DNA of 64,000 nt, taken from assembly GCA_900753305.1 (NCBI GenBank), contig CAADYR010000063.1, positions 1 through 64,000 on the forward strand, in the 5' to 3' direction. This stretch comes from Lachnospiraceae bacterium (GTDB lineage Bacteria; Bacillota; Clostridia; Lachnospirales; Lachnospiraceae). This document shows positions 1 through 9,114 of this stretch, one piece after another. The notes below the pieces were generated by a model that worked only from the letters and a program-made list of their open reading frames with translations, was not told the DNA's origin and did not search any database. The stretch's first letter is position 1. Every line of letters begins with the position of its first letter. The translations under genes and the position numbers were made by a program.

Positions 1-615
1 AACTCCTTTATTGTACTGGTATTTGTTGTGTTCGGTTCTGTTATGGTAGGTTCCATGCTTGCATATGTACTGAACAGATTTAAATTCCCCGGAAACGGAT
101 TGATCCGTAACCTGTTCCTGTTCGCTACATTACTTCCGGGTATTGCAATGCAGGTTGCTACTTATCAGTTAATGTATCAGATTGGATTTATTAATCATTT
201 ATATGGTTATATCATCCTCTCCATGGGTACAGACGTTATTTCTATTTATATTTTTATTCAGTTCTTTGAGAACATACCAACTTCACTGGATGAATCAGCA
301 TATATGGATGGAGCTTCCTACTTCACAATCTTCTTTAAGATTCTGTTCCCTCTGCTGAAACCAGCTATTGTAACAGTTATGATCTTAAAGGGTGTAGGTA
401 CTTATAATGAATATTATAATGCCAGCCTCTACTTAAGTGATCCTAAGTTAAAGACAATTGCAATTTCCCTGTATACCTTCGTAGGACCTCTGGGAAGCAA
501 ATATAATCTGATCTGTGCAGGTGTTATTATCAGTTTGATTCCGGCATTGATCGTATTCCTGATTTTCCAGAAACAGATTTACAGTGGTTTAACTGCAGGT
601 GCTGTAAAGGGCTAA
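1..615 (+). CDS. Carbohydrate ABC transporter permease, MalG type (5' truncated by window edge)
   Basis: The frame is open from base 1, so the start codon lies upstream; about 204 C-terminal residues are seen. This is an inner-membrane permease of the MalG (binding-protein-dependent transport, ABC-2 permease subunit) type. Several hydrophobic helices are visible, and the cytoplasmic EAA loop reads ESAYMDGAS, where the ATPase docks. It ends in the usual short ALVFLI-Q-K-Q tail. The epimerase starts 20 bp later, so it is probably co-transcribed with the mannan genes and is the second permease of the mannooligosaccharide importer. The substrate is inferred from context only. Codons are strongly biased to U-ended forms, as in highly expressed uptake genes. 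Confidence 0.9.
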   Translation, partial: NSFIVLVFVVFGSVMVGSMLAYVLNRFKFPGNGLIRNLFLFATLLPGIAMQVATYQLMYQIGFINHLYGYIILSMGTDVISIYIFIQFFENIPTSLDESAYMDGASYFTIFFKILFPLLKPAIVTVMILKGVGTYNEYYNASLYLSDPKLKTIAISLYTFVGPLGSKYNLICAGVIISLIPALIVFLIFQKQIYSGLTAGAVKG

Positions 616-635
616 TCTAAAAAGGTGGGAGAGAA

Positions 636-1835
636 ATGAGAGTAGAAGAAATCAGAGAACATCTGACAAACGATATCATCCCTTTCTGGAAACATTTAAG
701 GGATGATGAAAATGGCGGATACTACGGATGGATGGATTTTGAGCATAAGGTAGATAAGAAAGCAGTAAAGGGCTGTATTCTTAACAGCAGAATTACATGG
801 TTCTTTGCCAATGCTTATACCTTGTTAAAGGATGAAAGTCTTTTGGACGAGGCACGTCATGGATTTGAATTCCTGAAAGACCATTGCTGGGATAAAGTAA
901 ATGGTGGTGTGTTCTGGTCCGTAAAGTATGATGGAACACTGGAAGAAACAATCAAGCATACATATAATCAGGCCTTTTCCATCTATGCTCTTTCTTCTTA
1001 TTATGAAGCGAGTGGAGATAAGGAAGCACTGGATATGGCTTATCAGCTCTATGATCTGATCGAGAATAAGATGCGTGATGAGTTAGGATATAAGGAAGCT
1101 TTTGATGAAACTTTTCATGAGATTGATAACGATAAGCTTTCAGAAAATGGCGTTATGGCAATGAAGACCATGAACACACTGCTTCATGTATTTGAAGCAT
1201 ACACTGAGCTTTATCGTGTAGATCATAAGCAGGAAGTGAAAGAACATCTGATGTGGATGATGGATCTTATTGCTGGTAAGATTTATAATCCTAAGCTTCA
1301 CAGACAGGAAGTTTTCTTTGATGATAAGTGGAATAGCATTATTGACTTGCATTCCTATGGACATGATATCGAGACAGCATGGCTTGTCGACAGAAGCGTG
1401 GAAGTCATTGGAGAAAAAGCATATGCTGACAAGATGACACCGATCACGCTTGATCTGGCAAGACAGGTTTACGAAGTAGCATTTGATGGTCATTCCATGG
1501 CAAATGAATGTGATAAGGGTGCTGTAGATACTAATCGTGTATGGTGGGTACAGGCAGAAACAGTAGTTGGTTTCTTAAATGCAGCTTCCAAGTGCGGTAA
1601 GAGCACAATCGAAGGTCAGAAATATCTCAAGGCTGCAGATGCAGAATGGGAGTTTATCAAGAAATATGTGATCGATCACAGAGACGGTTATGAAGCAGGC
1701 AGAGAATGGTACTGGCTTGTAAACGAAAATGGTGAACCGTACACGGACAGACCTATTGTAGAGCCGTGGAAATGTCCTTATCATAACGGCAGAATGTGCT
1801 TTGAAGTAATCAAACGTTTACAGGAAGCGAAATAA
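636..1835 (+). CDS. Mannobiose/cellobiose 2-epimerase (AGE superfamily)
   Basis: This 399-residue cytoplasmic enzyme belongs to the N-acyl-glucosamine/cellobiose 2-epimerase superfamily with an (alpha/alpha)6 barrel. It would convert the reducing-end mannose of beta-1,4-mannobiose to glucose (or glucose to mannose in cellobiose). Three histidines expected for catalysis are visible: H184 in TLLHVFEAY, H243 in SYGHDIETAW and H383 in CPYHNGRMC. A start at 636 is supported by the AAAGGTGGGAG ribosome-binding site. The next gene is a GH130_1 phosphorylase, which uses exactly the mannosyl-glucose that this epimerase would make from mannobiose. The pairing therefore makes mannobiose the likely substrate. 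Whether cellobiose is also used cannot be read from sequence. Confidence 0.93.
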   Translation: MRVEEIREHLTNDIIPFWKHLRDDENGGYYGWMDFEHKVDKKAVKGCILNSRITWFFANAYTLLKDESLLDEARHGFEFLKDHCWDKVNGGVFWSVKYDGTLEETIKHTYNQAFSIYALSSYYEASGDKEALDMAYQLYDLIENKMRDELGYKEAFDETFHEIDNDKLSENGVMAMKTMNTLLHVFEAYTELYRVDHKQEVKEHLMWMMDLIAGKIYNPKLHRQEVFFDDKWNSIIDLHSYGHDIETAWLVDRSVEVIGEKAYADKMTPITLDLARQVYEVAFDGHSMANECDKGAVDTNRVWWVQAETVVGFLNAASKCGKSTIEGQKYLKAADAEWEFIKKYVIDHRDGYEAGREWYWLVNENGEPYTDRPIVEPWKCPYHNGRMCFEVIKRLQEAK

Positions 1836-1852
1836 AAACGGAGGAAATGTTA

Positions 1853-3022
1853 ATGTTTCAGGAGAAATATAAGGAAATCATGGAACGTTACGAGGCAGTC
1901 GTAACGCGAAAAAATGAAAAAACAGACTTTTATAATGGTATTTATGACCGTTACAAATATCCGGTTCTTACAAGAGATCATATTCCACCTTTCTGGAAGT
2001 TTGATCTGAATCCAAAGACTAATCCATACTTTATGGAGAGACTTGGTGTGAATGCTGTATTTAACTCAGGTGCAATTGAATTGAACGGTAAGTTCTATTT
2101 AGTAGCCCGTGTAGAAGGTAATGACAGAAAATCTTTCTTTGCAGTAGCAGAGAGCGACAATGGTATCGATGGATTCCGTTTCTGGGATTACCCTATTCTT
2201 TTGGATGATGTATGCCCGGAAGAAACCAACGTATATGATATGCGTCTGACGAAACATGAAGATGGTTATATCTATGGTGTATTCTGTTCAGAAAGCAAGG
2301 ATAACAGTGTAAATGACCTCTCAGCAGCAGTTGCAGCAGCAGGTATTGTCAGAACAAAGGATTTAAAGAAGTGGGAGAGATTGGATAATCTTAAGACTTT
2401 GAATTCTCCTCAGCAGCGTAATGTTGTACTCCATCCGGAATTTGTAAATGGTAAATATGCTTTCTATACAAGACCTATGGATGACTTCATTGATACAGGA
2501 AGCGGCGGAGGAATCGGATTTGGACTTTGCGATGATATTACACATGCTGTAATTGATGAAGAGATCATTACAAGTAAGAGAAAGTATCATACGATCACAG
2601 AAGCCAAGAATGGTGCTGGTGCAGTTCCGATCAAGACTCCTAAGGGATGGATCCATATTGCACACGGTGTACGTAATACTGCTGCAGGACTTCGTTATGT
2701 GGTATATGCATTTGCCACAAGCCTTGAAGATCCAACCAAGGTTATCGCTGAACCTGGCGGGTTCCTGATCGCTCCTCTTGGAGAAGAGAGAGTCGGAGAT
2801 GTATCCAATGTAGTATTTACAAACGGTGCGATCGCAAGAGATAATGGAGATGTTTACATCTACTATGCTTCCAGTGATACAAGACTTCATGTAGCAACTA
2901 CTACTATTGATAAGCTGATGGATTATGTGTTTAATACACCGACAGATCCTCTTCGCAGTGTTAAGTGTGTAGAGCAGAGATGTGATTTTATTAAGAAAAA
3001 CCTTGAGTTTTTAAACAAATAA
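1853..3022 (+). CDS. 4-O-beta-D-mannosyl-D-glucose phosphorylase, GH130_1
   Basis: A cytoplasmic GH130 five-bladed propeller phosphorylase of about 389 residues. It cleaves beta-1,4-mannosyl-glucose with phosphate to mannose-1-phosphate and glucose. GH130_1 hallmarks are the N-terminal NGIYDRYKYPVLT, ERLGVNAVFNSGA, the proton-donor Asp in NVYDMRLTKHEDG (about residue 129) and GSGGGIGFGLCDDI. An upstream in-frame ATG at 1847 sits only 1 base after GAGGA, so the ATG at 1853 with a 7-base spacer is the better start. It follows the epimerase by 17 bp, and together they form the standard mannobiose-to-mannose-1-phosphate route. The subfamily call is confident from motif resemblance to characterised mannosylglucose phosphorylases; a kinetic preference was not tested. 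Confidence 0.93.
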   Translation: MFQEKYKEIMERYEAVVTRKNEKTDFYNGIYDRYKYPVLTRDHIPPFWKFDLNPKTNPYFMERLGVNAVFNSGAIELNGKFYLVARVEGNDRKSFFAVAESDNGIDGFRFWDYPILLDDVCPEETNVYDMRLTKHEDGYIYGVFCSESKDNSVNDLSAAVAAAGIVRTKDLKKWERLDNLKTLNSPQQRNVVLHPEFVNGKYAFYTRPMDDFIDTGSGGGIGFGLCDDITHAVIDEEIITSKRKYHTITEAKNGAGAVPIKTPKGWIHIAHGVRNTAAGLRYVVYAFATSLEDPTKVIAEPGGFLIAPLGEERVGDVSNVVFTNGAIARDNGDVYIYYASSDTRLHVATTTIDKLMDYVFNTPTDPLRSVKCVEQRCDFIKKNLEFLNK

Positions 3023-3044
3023 TGAGAACAGGAGAGCAGGAAAG

Positions 3045-4163
3045 ATGGCTGACAAACTGATTGATAATCATCTGGGAATCGTTAATTGTGGAAACTGGTA
3101 TCGAATAAAGCAGGTCATGAGAAAAGCAAAGAAAGGAGAACCTATTACTGTAGGATTTCTTGGCGGTTCTATTACACAGGGGTGCCTGTCTTCTACCCCT
3201 GAAACCTGCTATGCATATCTGGTATATGAGTGGTGGAAAAAACAATTTCCTGACACGAGTGTCACATATGTAAATGCAGGAATTGGCGGTACGACATCAC
3301 AGTTTGGTGTAGCGAGGGCGGACAGTGATCTGTTATCTCATCATATTGATTTTACAGTAGTTGAATTCAGTGTCAATGATGATGATAATACACATTTCCT
3401 TGAGACTTATGAGGGCTTGATCAGACATATTTATTCCGATGAGAGCAAACCTGCTATTCTGATCGTAAACAGTGTACGTTATGATGATGGATGTAATGCT
3501 CAGGCACAGCATAATCGTATTGGTGAGGCGTATCAGATTCCATGTGTAAGCATGAAACCTACTATTTATTCCAAGGTAGCTGATGGTTCGATTGCCAATC
3601 GTGAGATAACACAGGATGATCTGCACCCGAATGATCTTGGACACCATATGATGGCAGACGTAATTATTCATTTTCTGGAGTTGGTATATGCCAATCTGGA
3701 GCACGAGAGAGAGCGCGACAATGACATGCCGGCACCAATTACAGAGAATGCATATGAGCATTCTACACGCTGGCAGAATGATAATTACGAACCCGTTACA
3801 GATGGTTTTGCCAGAGATGATACTCCACAGAATGATATCCGTGAGATATTCCGCAAGGGATGGACGGCATCTGAAAAAGGAGCAAGTATCACTTTCGAGG
3901 TAGAGGGAAGTTGTCTGGCTGTACAGTATCGTAAATCAGTGGTACAGCCCACTCCGATTGCAAAAGCCATTGTAGATGGCGATGAAGAACATGCCATGAT
4001 TCTCGATGGCAACTTCGAGGAAACATGGGGTGACAGCCTTCATCTGGATACATTGGCAGAGCATTTACCTTATGGTAAACATACGGTCAGAATTGAACTG
4101 GTTGAGACTCATGAAAATGACAAGGTACCATTTTACTTAGTATCAATCATTGCTTCACACTAA
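3045..4163 (+). CDS. SGNH-family mannan acetylesterase with C-terminal beta-sandwich module (CE17-like)
   Basis: A 372-residue protein without a signal peptide, so intracellular. The N-terminal SGNH hydrolase has a GGSITQG nucleophile motif (S42), an NAGIGGTTS block, an FSVND block and a DDLHPND motif giving the Asp-His pair (D191/H194). Residues from about 235 to 372 form a separate beta-rich module, consistent with the CBM35-like domain of CE17 mannan acetylesterases. Its expected role is to remove acetyl groups (2-O, 3-O) from imported acetylated mannooligosaccharides before phosphorolysis. It is 22 bp downstream of the GH130_1 gene. A structured repeat then separates it from the next enzyme of the pathway. 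The CE17 assignment rests on architecture and locus; deacetylation of another sugar is possible. Confidence 0.85.
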   Translation: MADKLIDNHLGIVNCGNWYRIKQVMRKAKKGEPITVGFLGGSITQGCLSSTPETCYAYLVYEWWKKQFPDTSVTYVNAGIGGTTSQFGVARADSDLLSHHIDFTVVEFSVNDDDNTHFLETYEGLIRHIYSDESKPAILIVNSVRYDDGCNAQAQHNRIGEAYQIPCVSMKPTIYSKVADGSIANREITQDDLHPNDLGHHMMADVIIHFLELVYANLEHERERDNDMPAPITENAYEHSTRWQNDNYEPVTDGFARDDTPQNDIREIFRKGWTASEKGASITFEVEGSCLAVQYRKSVVQPTPIAKAIVDGDEEHAMILDGNFEETWGDSLHLDTLAEHLPYGKHTVRIELVETHENDKVPFYLVSIIASH

Positions 4164-4186
4164 CTTAAATTTTATTAGGCTACGTC

Positions 4187-4433
4187 GAATTATGCAGCAT
4201 AATTCCCTAACCTTAAAATGATAACCTATATAGGCGCTTGCAAAACGCACTTTTCAGTATGCAGAATTGTGCAGCTTTAATAAATGCATAAGCAGGTACT
4301 GTGCAGCCATCAGTACTTAGGCGCTGTATTTTAGCGCCTTATGTACTGCTATGAGCTGCAGGTAGCGAGAGCGTGCCTGTGTTGCATTGTTAAAGCTACA
4401 CAATTCGTCCCATTCATGATATGCGTTTTGCAA
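4187..4433. repeat. Structured intergenic repeat, copy A
   Basis: The 308-bp gap between the CE17 and GH130_2 genes holds no ORF. It holds a nested set of inverted repeats instead. A 5' hairpin lies at 4187-4205. An outer stem pairs 4238-4249 with 4422-4433 (TTGCAAAACGCA/TGCGTTTTGCAA). Inner stems pair 4264-4271 with 4399-4406, 4273-4280 with 4390-4397, 4283-4288 with 4383-4388, 4293-4299 with 4373-4379, and 4302-4307 with 4355-4360. The apical hairpin is at 4311-4348. Single-stranded blocks TAGCGAGAGCG (4363) and TTCGTCCCATTC (4403) recur in copy B at 9115-9386. It could be a structured RNA or a non-autonomous mobile repeat. I do not recognise a named family. Confidence 0.8.
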
Positions 4434-4471
4434 TTACCTATTACAACCTATAAAGTGGAAAGGAAAACATT

Positions 4472-5500
4472 ATGAGCAAAGTAAAAATATACAACGCACC
4501 AGCAGTTAAAAATATGCCTTGGCAGGAAAAGCCGGCAGAAGAATTCAAGGGCGCTCCTATCTGGAGATACAAAGAGAACCCTATTATCGGAAGAAACCCA
4601 TTAAAGGGTGTTGCAAGAATCTTTAACAGCGCAGTTATTCCTTACGGTGATGAGTTCATCGGTGTATTCCGTGGTGAGCAGACTAACGGAATCCCTTATA
4701 TCTATATGGGACACAGCAAGGATGCAATTCACTGGAATTTTGATGAGAATAAGATTAATTTCGTAGATGAGGACGGCAAGCCATTTATGCCGGTATATGC
4801 TTATGATCCTCGTTTGGTAAAAGTAGAAGATACCTATTACATCATCTGGTGTGGTGATTTCTACGGAGCAGCAATCGGTATGGCTAAGACCACTGATTTC
4901 AAGACATTTACAAGAATTGAAAATCCGTTCCTGCCGTTTAACAGAAATGCAGTTCTTTTCCCGAGAAAGATCAACGGCAATTTTGTAATGCTCAGCCGTC
5001 CTTCTGATAGTGGTCATACACCTTTTGGTGATATTTTCGTAAGCGAAAGTCCTGATATGACATTCTGGGGCAAGCACAGACATGTTATGGGTAAAGGAAA
5101 TGAGTGGTGGCAGTCACTTAAAATCGGTGGCGGTGCAGCTCCTATCGAAACAAGCGAAGGCTGGTTACTGTTCTATCATGGTGTAAGCGGAACCTGCAAC
5201 GGTTATGTATACAGCATTGGTGGAGCAATTCTGGATATTGATAATCCTTCTGTTGTAAAATACAGATGTGAGAATTTCCTTCTTACACCGGAAGAATGGT
5301 ACGAGGAGAGAGGCTTTGTTCCTAACGTTTGCTTCCCTTGTGCAACTATCCATGATGCAGAGACAGGAAGAATCGCTATTTATTATGGTGCTGCTGACAG
5401 CTATGTTGGACTTGCATTTACAGAAATTGATGATATTGTAGATTATATCAAGAGTAACAGCAAGCTGTCCGAATCCGATAAGGAGATCGGCAGGAGATAG
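4472..5500 (+). CDS. Beta-1,4-mannooligosaccharide phosphorylase, GH130_2
   Basis: A 342-residue cytoplasmic GH130 propeller enzyme, shorter than the GH130_1 paralogue upstream, as expected for subfamily 2. It releases mannose-1-phosphate from the non-reducing end of mannooligosaccharides. The likely proton-donor Asp is D112 in AYDPRLVKVED. Other family blocks are IFNSAVIPYG, IGGGAAPIETSEGW and YYGAADSYVGLAF. The start is fixed by AAAGGAAAAC 5 bases before the ATG. It shares the locus with an epimerase, two deacetylases and a GH1 enzyme, so long and short mannooligosaccharides are each served by their own phosphorylase. Its expression may be set apart from the upstream genes by the repeat element in its leader. 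Confidence 0.92.
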   Translation: MSKVKIYNAPAVKNMPWQEKPAEEFKGAPIWRYKENPIIGRNPLKGVARIFNSAVIPYGDEFIGVFRGEQTNGIPYIYMGHSKDAIHWNFDENKINFVDEDGKPFMPVYAYDPRLVKVEDTYYIIWCGDFYGAAIGMAKTTDFKTFTRIENPFLPFNRNAVLFPRKINGNFVMLSRPSDSGHTPFGDIFVSESPDMTFWGKHRHVMGKGNEWWQSLKIGGGAAPIETSEGWLLFYHGVSGTCNGYVYSIGGAILDIDNPSVVKYRCENFLLTPEEWYEERGFVPNVCFPCATIHDAETGRIAIYYGAADSYVGLAFTEIDDIVDYIKSNSKLSESDKEIGRR

Positions 5501-5533
5501 TGTGAAAAAGTGAATAATGGGGGGAAAGTACAT

Positions 5534-6634
5534 ATGGAAACGGCAGTAAAAGACATCAAAGAATTGAAGGTGCATGGCAGGACGACAGACAGGCGCGATC
5601 CGCTGACGCTATTCTGGACAGCCAGTGGGTTTGAATGTAATGTATCAGGTTCTGAGTTGTGGGTGGAGGTAGAAGTTACCTATGAAACCTATGAGCCCTG
5701 GTTCAGTTATACCGTAAATGGTGACTGGATAGGCAGACAGATGCTGACTGCCGGCCGGTACTGGATTCCCCTTTTCAGAGGAATGAATCCTGATAAGGTG
5801 AAGAATGTAAGATTTTATAAGGATCTGCAGGCAATGAGTGCAGATCCTGTATCCTACATTCATATTCATGCTTTGCGGCATGATGGTGTTTTTTATCCGG
5901 TAGAGGATAAGGCACTGAAGCTTGAATTTATCGGTGACAGTATTACCTCTGGGGAAGGAACCTTTGGTGCAAAACAAGAGGAGGACTGGATACCCATGTT
6001 CTTCTCTTCTTTGCGTGATTATGCTTATCTGACTGCAAAGGAACTGGATGCGGAATACCGTGTTTTGTCCCAGAGTGGCTGGGGTGTATGCAATACATGG
6101 GATAACAATCCCAATGGGGCACTTCCCAAGTATTACAGACAGATATGTGGGTTGATGCAGAGTGATATGAACGCTGACCTTGGTGGTAATGAGAATTTTG
6201 ATTTTTCCAGTTGGCAGCCGGATGCTATTGTAGTGAATCTGGGAACGAACGATGCAAGTGCTTTTGATCAGCCCGAATGGGTAGATGACGAGACAGGAAA
6301 GCGGCACAAGATGCATAAGAATCCGGATGGCTCATACAAGGAAGAAGATATTGATTACTTTAAAAAAGCTGTGAAGGATTTTCTGCATACATTAAGAGAG
6401 TGTAATCCCGGAGCACAGATCATCTGGTGCTATGGTATGTTGGGAATTCCATTTCAGAAGCCTATCTGTCAGGCGGTCTATGAATATGTAGATGAAACGC
6501 AGGACAGGAAGGTAAGCTATTTGCAACTTCCGGACACGGATACTGACAGTACAGGATCCAGACAACATCCCGGATACCTGAGTCACCAAAGGGCAGCAAA
6601 GGTGCTTAGTGAATTTATCAGGACACTTGTGTAA
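5534..6634 (+). CDS. CE2-like acetylesterase (jelly roll plus SGNH domain)
   Basis: A 366-residue intracellular esterase. Residues 1-115 form a beta-rich N-terminal domain (GFECNVSGSELWVEVE...). The SGNH domain begins with FIGDSITSGEG (S136), continues with NLGTNDAS and ends with a QHPGYLSHQ motif carrying the histidine. This two-domain order is that of CE2 deacetylases. In beta-mannan loci a CE2 enzyme complements CE17 by removing 6-O and other acetyls; that division of labour is established for related gut Firmicutes and inferred here. An in-frame GTG lies at 5510, but the GGGGGGA ribosome-binding site sits inside that extension, so the ATG at 5534 is taken as the start. It begins 33 bp after the GH130_2 stop. 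Confidence 0.87.
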   Translation: METAVKDIKELKVHGRTTDRRDPLTLFWTASGFECNVSGSELWVEVEVTYETYEPWFSYTVNGDWIGRQMLTAGRYWIPLFRGMNPDKVKNVRFYKDLQAMSADPVSYIHIHALRHDGVFYPVEDKALKLEFIGDSITSGEGTFGAKQEEDWIPMFFSSLRDYAYLTAKELDAEYRVLSQSGWGVCNTWDNNPNGALPKYYRQICGLMQSDMNADLGGNENFDFSSWQPDAIVVNLGTNDASAFDQPEWVDDETGKRHKMHKNPDGSYKEEDIDYFKKAVKDFLHTLRECNPGAQIIWCYGMLGIPFQKPICQAVYEYVDETQDRKVSYLQLPDTDTDSTGSRQHPGYLSHQRAAKVLSEFIRTLV

Positions 6635-6684
6635 TTAAAAGTAAATTTGAACACATTTTGCAATTCATAAACAGGAGGTAATTT

Positions 6685-8997
6685 ATGTTTCCAGAGAATT
6701 TTGTATGGGGCGTTGCCAGCAGTGCATATCAGATAGAAGGTACAGATCCGGAAGATGGCAGAGGTAAGAACATATGGGATACTTTTGCTGAACAGGGCAG
6801 GATTTATGATGGCCAGAATGCAGATGTAGCGTGTGATCATATGCATCGTTATAAAGAGGACTTTGCCATGATGCGTCTGTTAGGAGTGAAAGCGTATCGT
6901 TTCTCTCTTAACTGGTCGAGGATACTGCCGGAAGGAACCGGTAAAGTCAATGAAAAGGCAATCGCTCTGTATCGCGACATGATAAAGGAAATGAAGAAAA
7001 ATGGCATAGAACCTTATGTGACCATGTATCATTGGGAGTTCCCACAGGCTTTGCAGGACAAAGGCGGATGGCTCAATGAGGAAGTGATAGAGTGGTTCGG
7101 TGAATATGCAAAAGTTGTTGCAGAGAATTTCTCAGATCTTGCAGAGTACTTTATTACGTTGAATGAGCCGGAGTGCTTCGTTGGAATCGGACATTTGAGT
7201 GGTGTCCATGCACCTGGACTGAAATTGCCGGTAAAAGATGTATTCCAGATTGCTCATAATGCATTGAGAGCACATGGAAAAGCAGTACAGATGCTGCGTA
7301 AATATGCAAAACAGCCGATAAAGGTAGGATATGCACCTACTTGTGGTGTGGCATATCCATATACAGAGAGTGCAGAAGATATTGAGGCTGCAAGAAGCAT
7401 TTATTTTGGCTTTGACCAGCCGCTTGACAATTGGACATGGAATGTGGCATGGTTCAATGACCCTGTCTTTTTGGGAGAATATCCTAAGGAGGGACTGGAG
7501 AAGTTCAAAGAATATCTCCCGGTAATTACTAAGGAAGATATGGAACTGATCCATCAGCCTCTGGATTTCATGGGACAGAATATCTATAATGGTTATTGGA
7601 TCCGTGCGGGTAAAGATGGTAAGCCTGAATATGTAGACCGTACAGAAGGCTTCCCAAAGACAGCAACAAACTGGCCTGTAACACCAGAGTGTCTCTACTG
7701 GGGTGTGCGTTTCTTATATGAGAGATATCATCTCCCTATTTATATTACGGAGAATGGTATGGCATGCCACGATCAGGTAGCAGCAGACGGCAGAGTACAT
7801 GACAGTAACAGAATTGATTTCCTGGATAAATATATATCCTGTCTGCAGAAAGCTGTAGATGAAGGAGTGGATGTCAGAGGATACTTCCTGTGGACTTTCC
7901 TGGATAATTTTGAATGGGATAAGGGATACAGTGAACGCTTCGGTCTGGTATATGTAGATTATCCGACACAGAAAAGAATTGCAAAGGATTCTGCATACTG
8001 GTATCAACAGGTTATGGAAACAAACGGAAGGAATCTAAGCATTAATATGAATAAGAAAGAAATTATCTATATGAACCCTGTATTTAAGCAGATGATATGG
8101 GGCGGTAACAAATTAGGAACAGAATGGCATTATGATATTCCGGGTGATAATACCGGTGAGTGCTGGGCAGTCAGCGCACATCCAAACGGAGACTGCACGA
8201 TCAAGGAAGGTACTTATGCTGGCAAAACCCTTAGTCAGTTGTGGACAGAAGAGCCGGAATTGTTTGGAAATGTGGATAACGACAGATTTCCACTTCTCAT
8301 CAAGATCATTGATGCCAAGGCTGATTTAAGCATACAGGTACATCCTGATAATGCGTATGCGGCTAAGAATGAGAATGGTTCCCTTGGCAAGACGGAATGT
8401 TGGTATATCCTCGATGCACCGGAAGGTGCTACTTTAGTTATCGGTCATAATGCCAAAACAAAAGAAGAATTAAGTTCCATGATTCACGAAGGCAGATGGA
8501 ATGAGTTCATCAGACAAGTACCCGTTAAGAAAGGTGATTTTATCCAGATCGACCCTGGTACAGTTCATGCGATCAAAGGTGGTATTCAGATTCTGGAGAC
8601 ACAGCAGAACTCAGACATTACCTACCGTGTCTATGACTACGACAGACTCTCCAATGGTAAACCAAGAGAACTTCACGTAGACAAGAGCATTGATGTTATC
8701 ACCGTTCCTGCCAAATCTGTAGAAGACAGCATCCTCTCCGCAGAGAAGATAGAAGCTATGGATACACCAATGAAACTGTTGATTGCCTGCGATTATTTCA
8801 AAGTATGGAAAATTGATGTAGATGCACCACTTACCATCACACAGGATTACCCATTTTTAATCATGAGCGTCATCGATGGAGACGGACTCATCAATGGACA
8901 AATGATCAAAAAAGGCGATCACTTCATCCTCCCAAGCGGCTACGGCAAAGTAGACCTGCAAGGCAAAATGACCCTTATCGCCTCAACCATCGCCTAA
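6685..8997 (+). CDS. Fused GH1 beta-glucosidase and class I mannose-6-phosphate isomerase (ManA)
   Basis: One 770-residue frame with two complete enzymes. Residues 1-445 are a GH1 TIM barrel, with acid/base E161 in TLNEP and nucleophile E356 in YITENG. It would trim beta-glucosyl units from gluco(manno)oligosaccharides. From about residue 455 (ATG at 8047) the frame is a short-form class I phosphomannose isomerase (about 316 residues). It has the metal-site block SIQVHPDNAY, the TECWYI block and ETQQNSDITYRVYDYDR. It would convert mannose-6-phosphate to fructose-6-phosphate. Only about 10 residues join the domains. A GGAAGGA sequence about 15 bases before the internal ATG may be a remnant or working ribosome-binding site, so a separate ManA product is possible. 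The main start follows ACAGGAGGTAATTT. Confidence 0.9.
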   Translation: MFPENFVWGVASSAYQIEGTDPEDGRGKNIWDTFAEQGRIYDGQNADVACDHMHRYKEDFAMMRLLGVKAYRFSLNWSRILPEGTGKVNEKAIALYRDMIKEMKKNGIEPYVTMYHWEFPQALQDKGGWLNEEVIEWFGEYAKVVAENFSDLAEYFITLNEPECFVGIGHLSGVHAPGLKLPVKDVFQIAHNALRAHGKAVQMLRKYAKQPIKVGYAPTCGVAYPYTESAEDIEAARSIYFGFDQPLDNWTWNVAWFNDPVFLGEYPKEGLEKFKEYLPVITKEDMELIHQPLDFMGQNIYNGYWIRAGKDGKPEYVDRTEGFPKTATNWPVTPECLYWGVRFLYERYHLPIYITENGMACHDQVAADGRVHDSNRIDFLDKYISCLQKAVDEGVDVRGYFLWTFLDNFEWDKGYSERFGLVYVDYPTQKRIAKDSAYWYQQVMETNGRNLSINMNKKEIIYMNPVFKQMIWGGNKLGTEWHYDIPGDNTGECWAVSAHPNGDCTIKEGTYAGKTLSQLWTEEPELFGNVDNDRFPLLIKIIDAKADLSIQVHPDNAYAAKNENGSLGKTECWYILDAPEGATLVIGHNAKTKEELSSMIHEGRWNEFIRQVPVKKGDFIQIDPGTVHAIKGGIQILETQQNSDITYRVYDYDRLSNGKPRELHVDKSIDVITVPAKSVEDSILSAEKIEAMDTPMKLLIACDYFKVWKIDVDAPLTITQDYPFLIMSVIDGDGLINGQMIKKGDHFILPSGYGKVDLQGKMTLIASTIA

Positions 8998-9043
8998 ATT
9001 GAAATTAGTACACCTATTTCTAAATAACTATACCATGCCCAAT

Positions 9044-9076
9044 AAAAGAGAGCTGAGAAATTAGCTCTCTTTTGAC
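9044..9076 (+). terminator. Rho-independent terminator of the mannan operon
   Basis: AAAAGAGAGCT pairs with AGCTCTCTTTT around a short loop. It lies 47 bp past the GH1-ManA stop and ends the mannan transcript. Its 3' arm runs into the -35 box of the next promoter. Confidence 0.8.
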
Positions 9077-9100
9077 ATGACATACCCCCGATGCTATAAT
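9072..9100 (+). promoter_or_regulatory. Perfect consensus sigma-A promoter
   Basis: TTGACA at 9072-9077, a 17-bp spacer, and TATAAT at 9095-9100 match the consensus at every position. Transcription should begin near 9107, just before the structured repeat copy B and about 320 bases ahead of the aminotransferase start. Confidence 0.88.
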
Positions 9101-9114
9101 AAATCCGGTAAGCA

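Noticed and set aside
4223..4452. AACCTATA at both sides of repeat copy A (4223 and 4445) and AACTAG at both sides of copy B (9169 and 9393) as target-site duplications
   Set aside because: Suggestive of insertion, but distances to the stem ends differ (7 and 11 bases in A, 7 and 6 in B), and both start with AAC, so they may be part of the element or chance. Not called as a transposon.
5645..6316. A 223-codon minus-strand open frame opposite the CE2-like gene
   Set aside because: No ribosome-binding site, no recognisable domain, and the plus strand encodes conserved SGNH motifs.
7983..8060. Splitting the GH1-ManA frame into two CDS
   Set aside because: The reading frame is continuous with no stop. 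The internal ATG has a weak, distant ribosome-binding site. The single fused ORF is what the sequence shows; a separate product remains possible.
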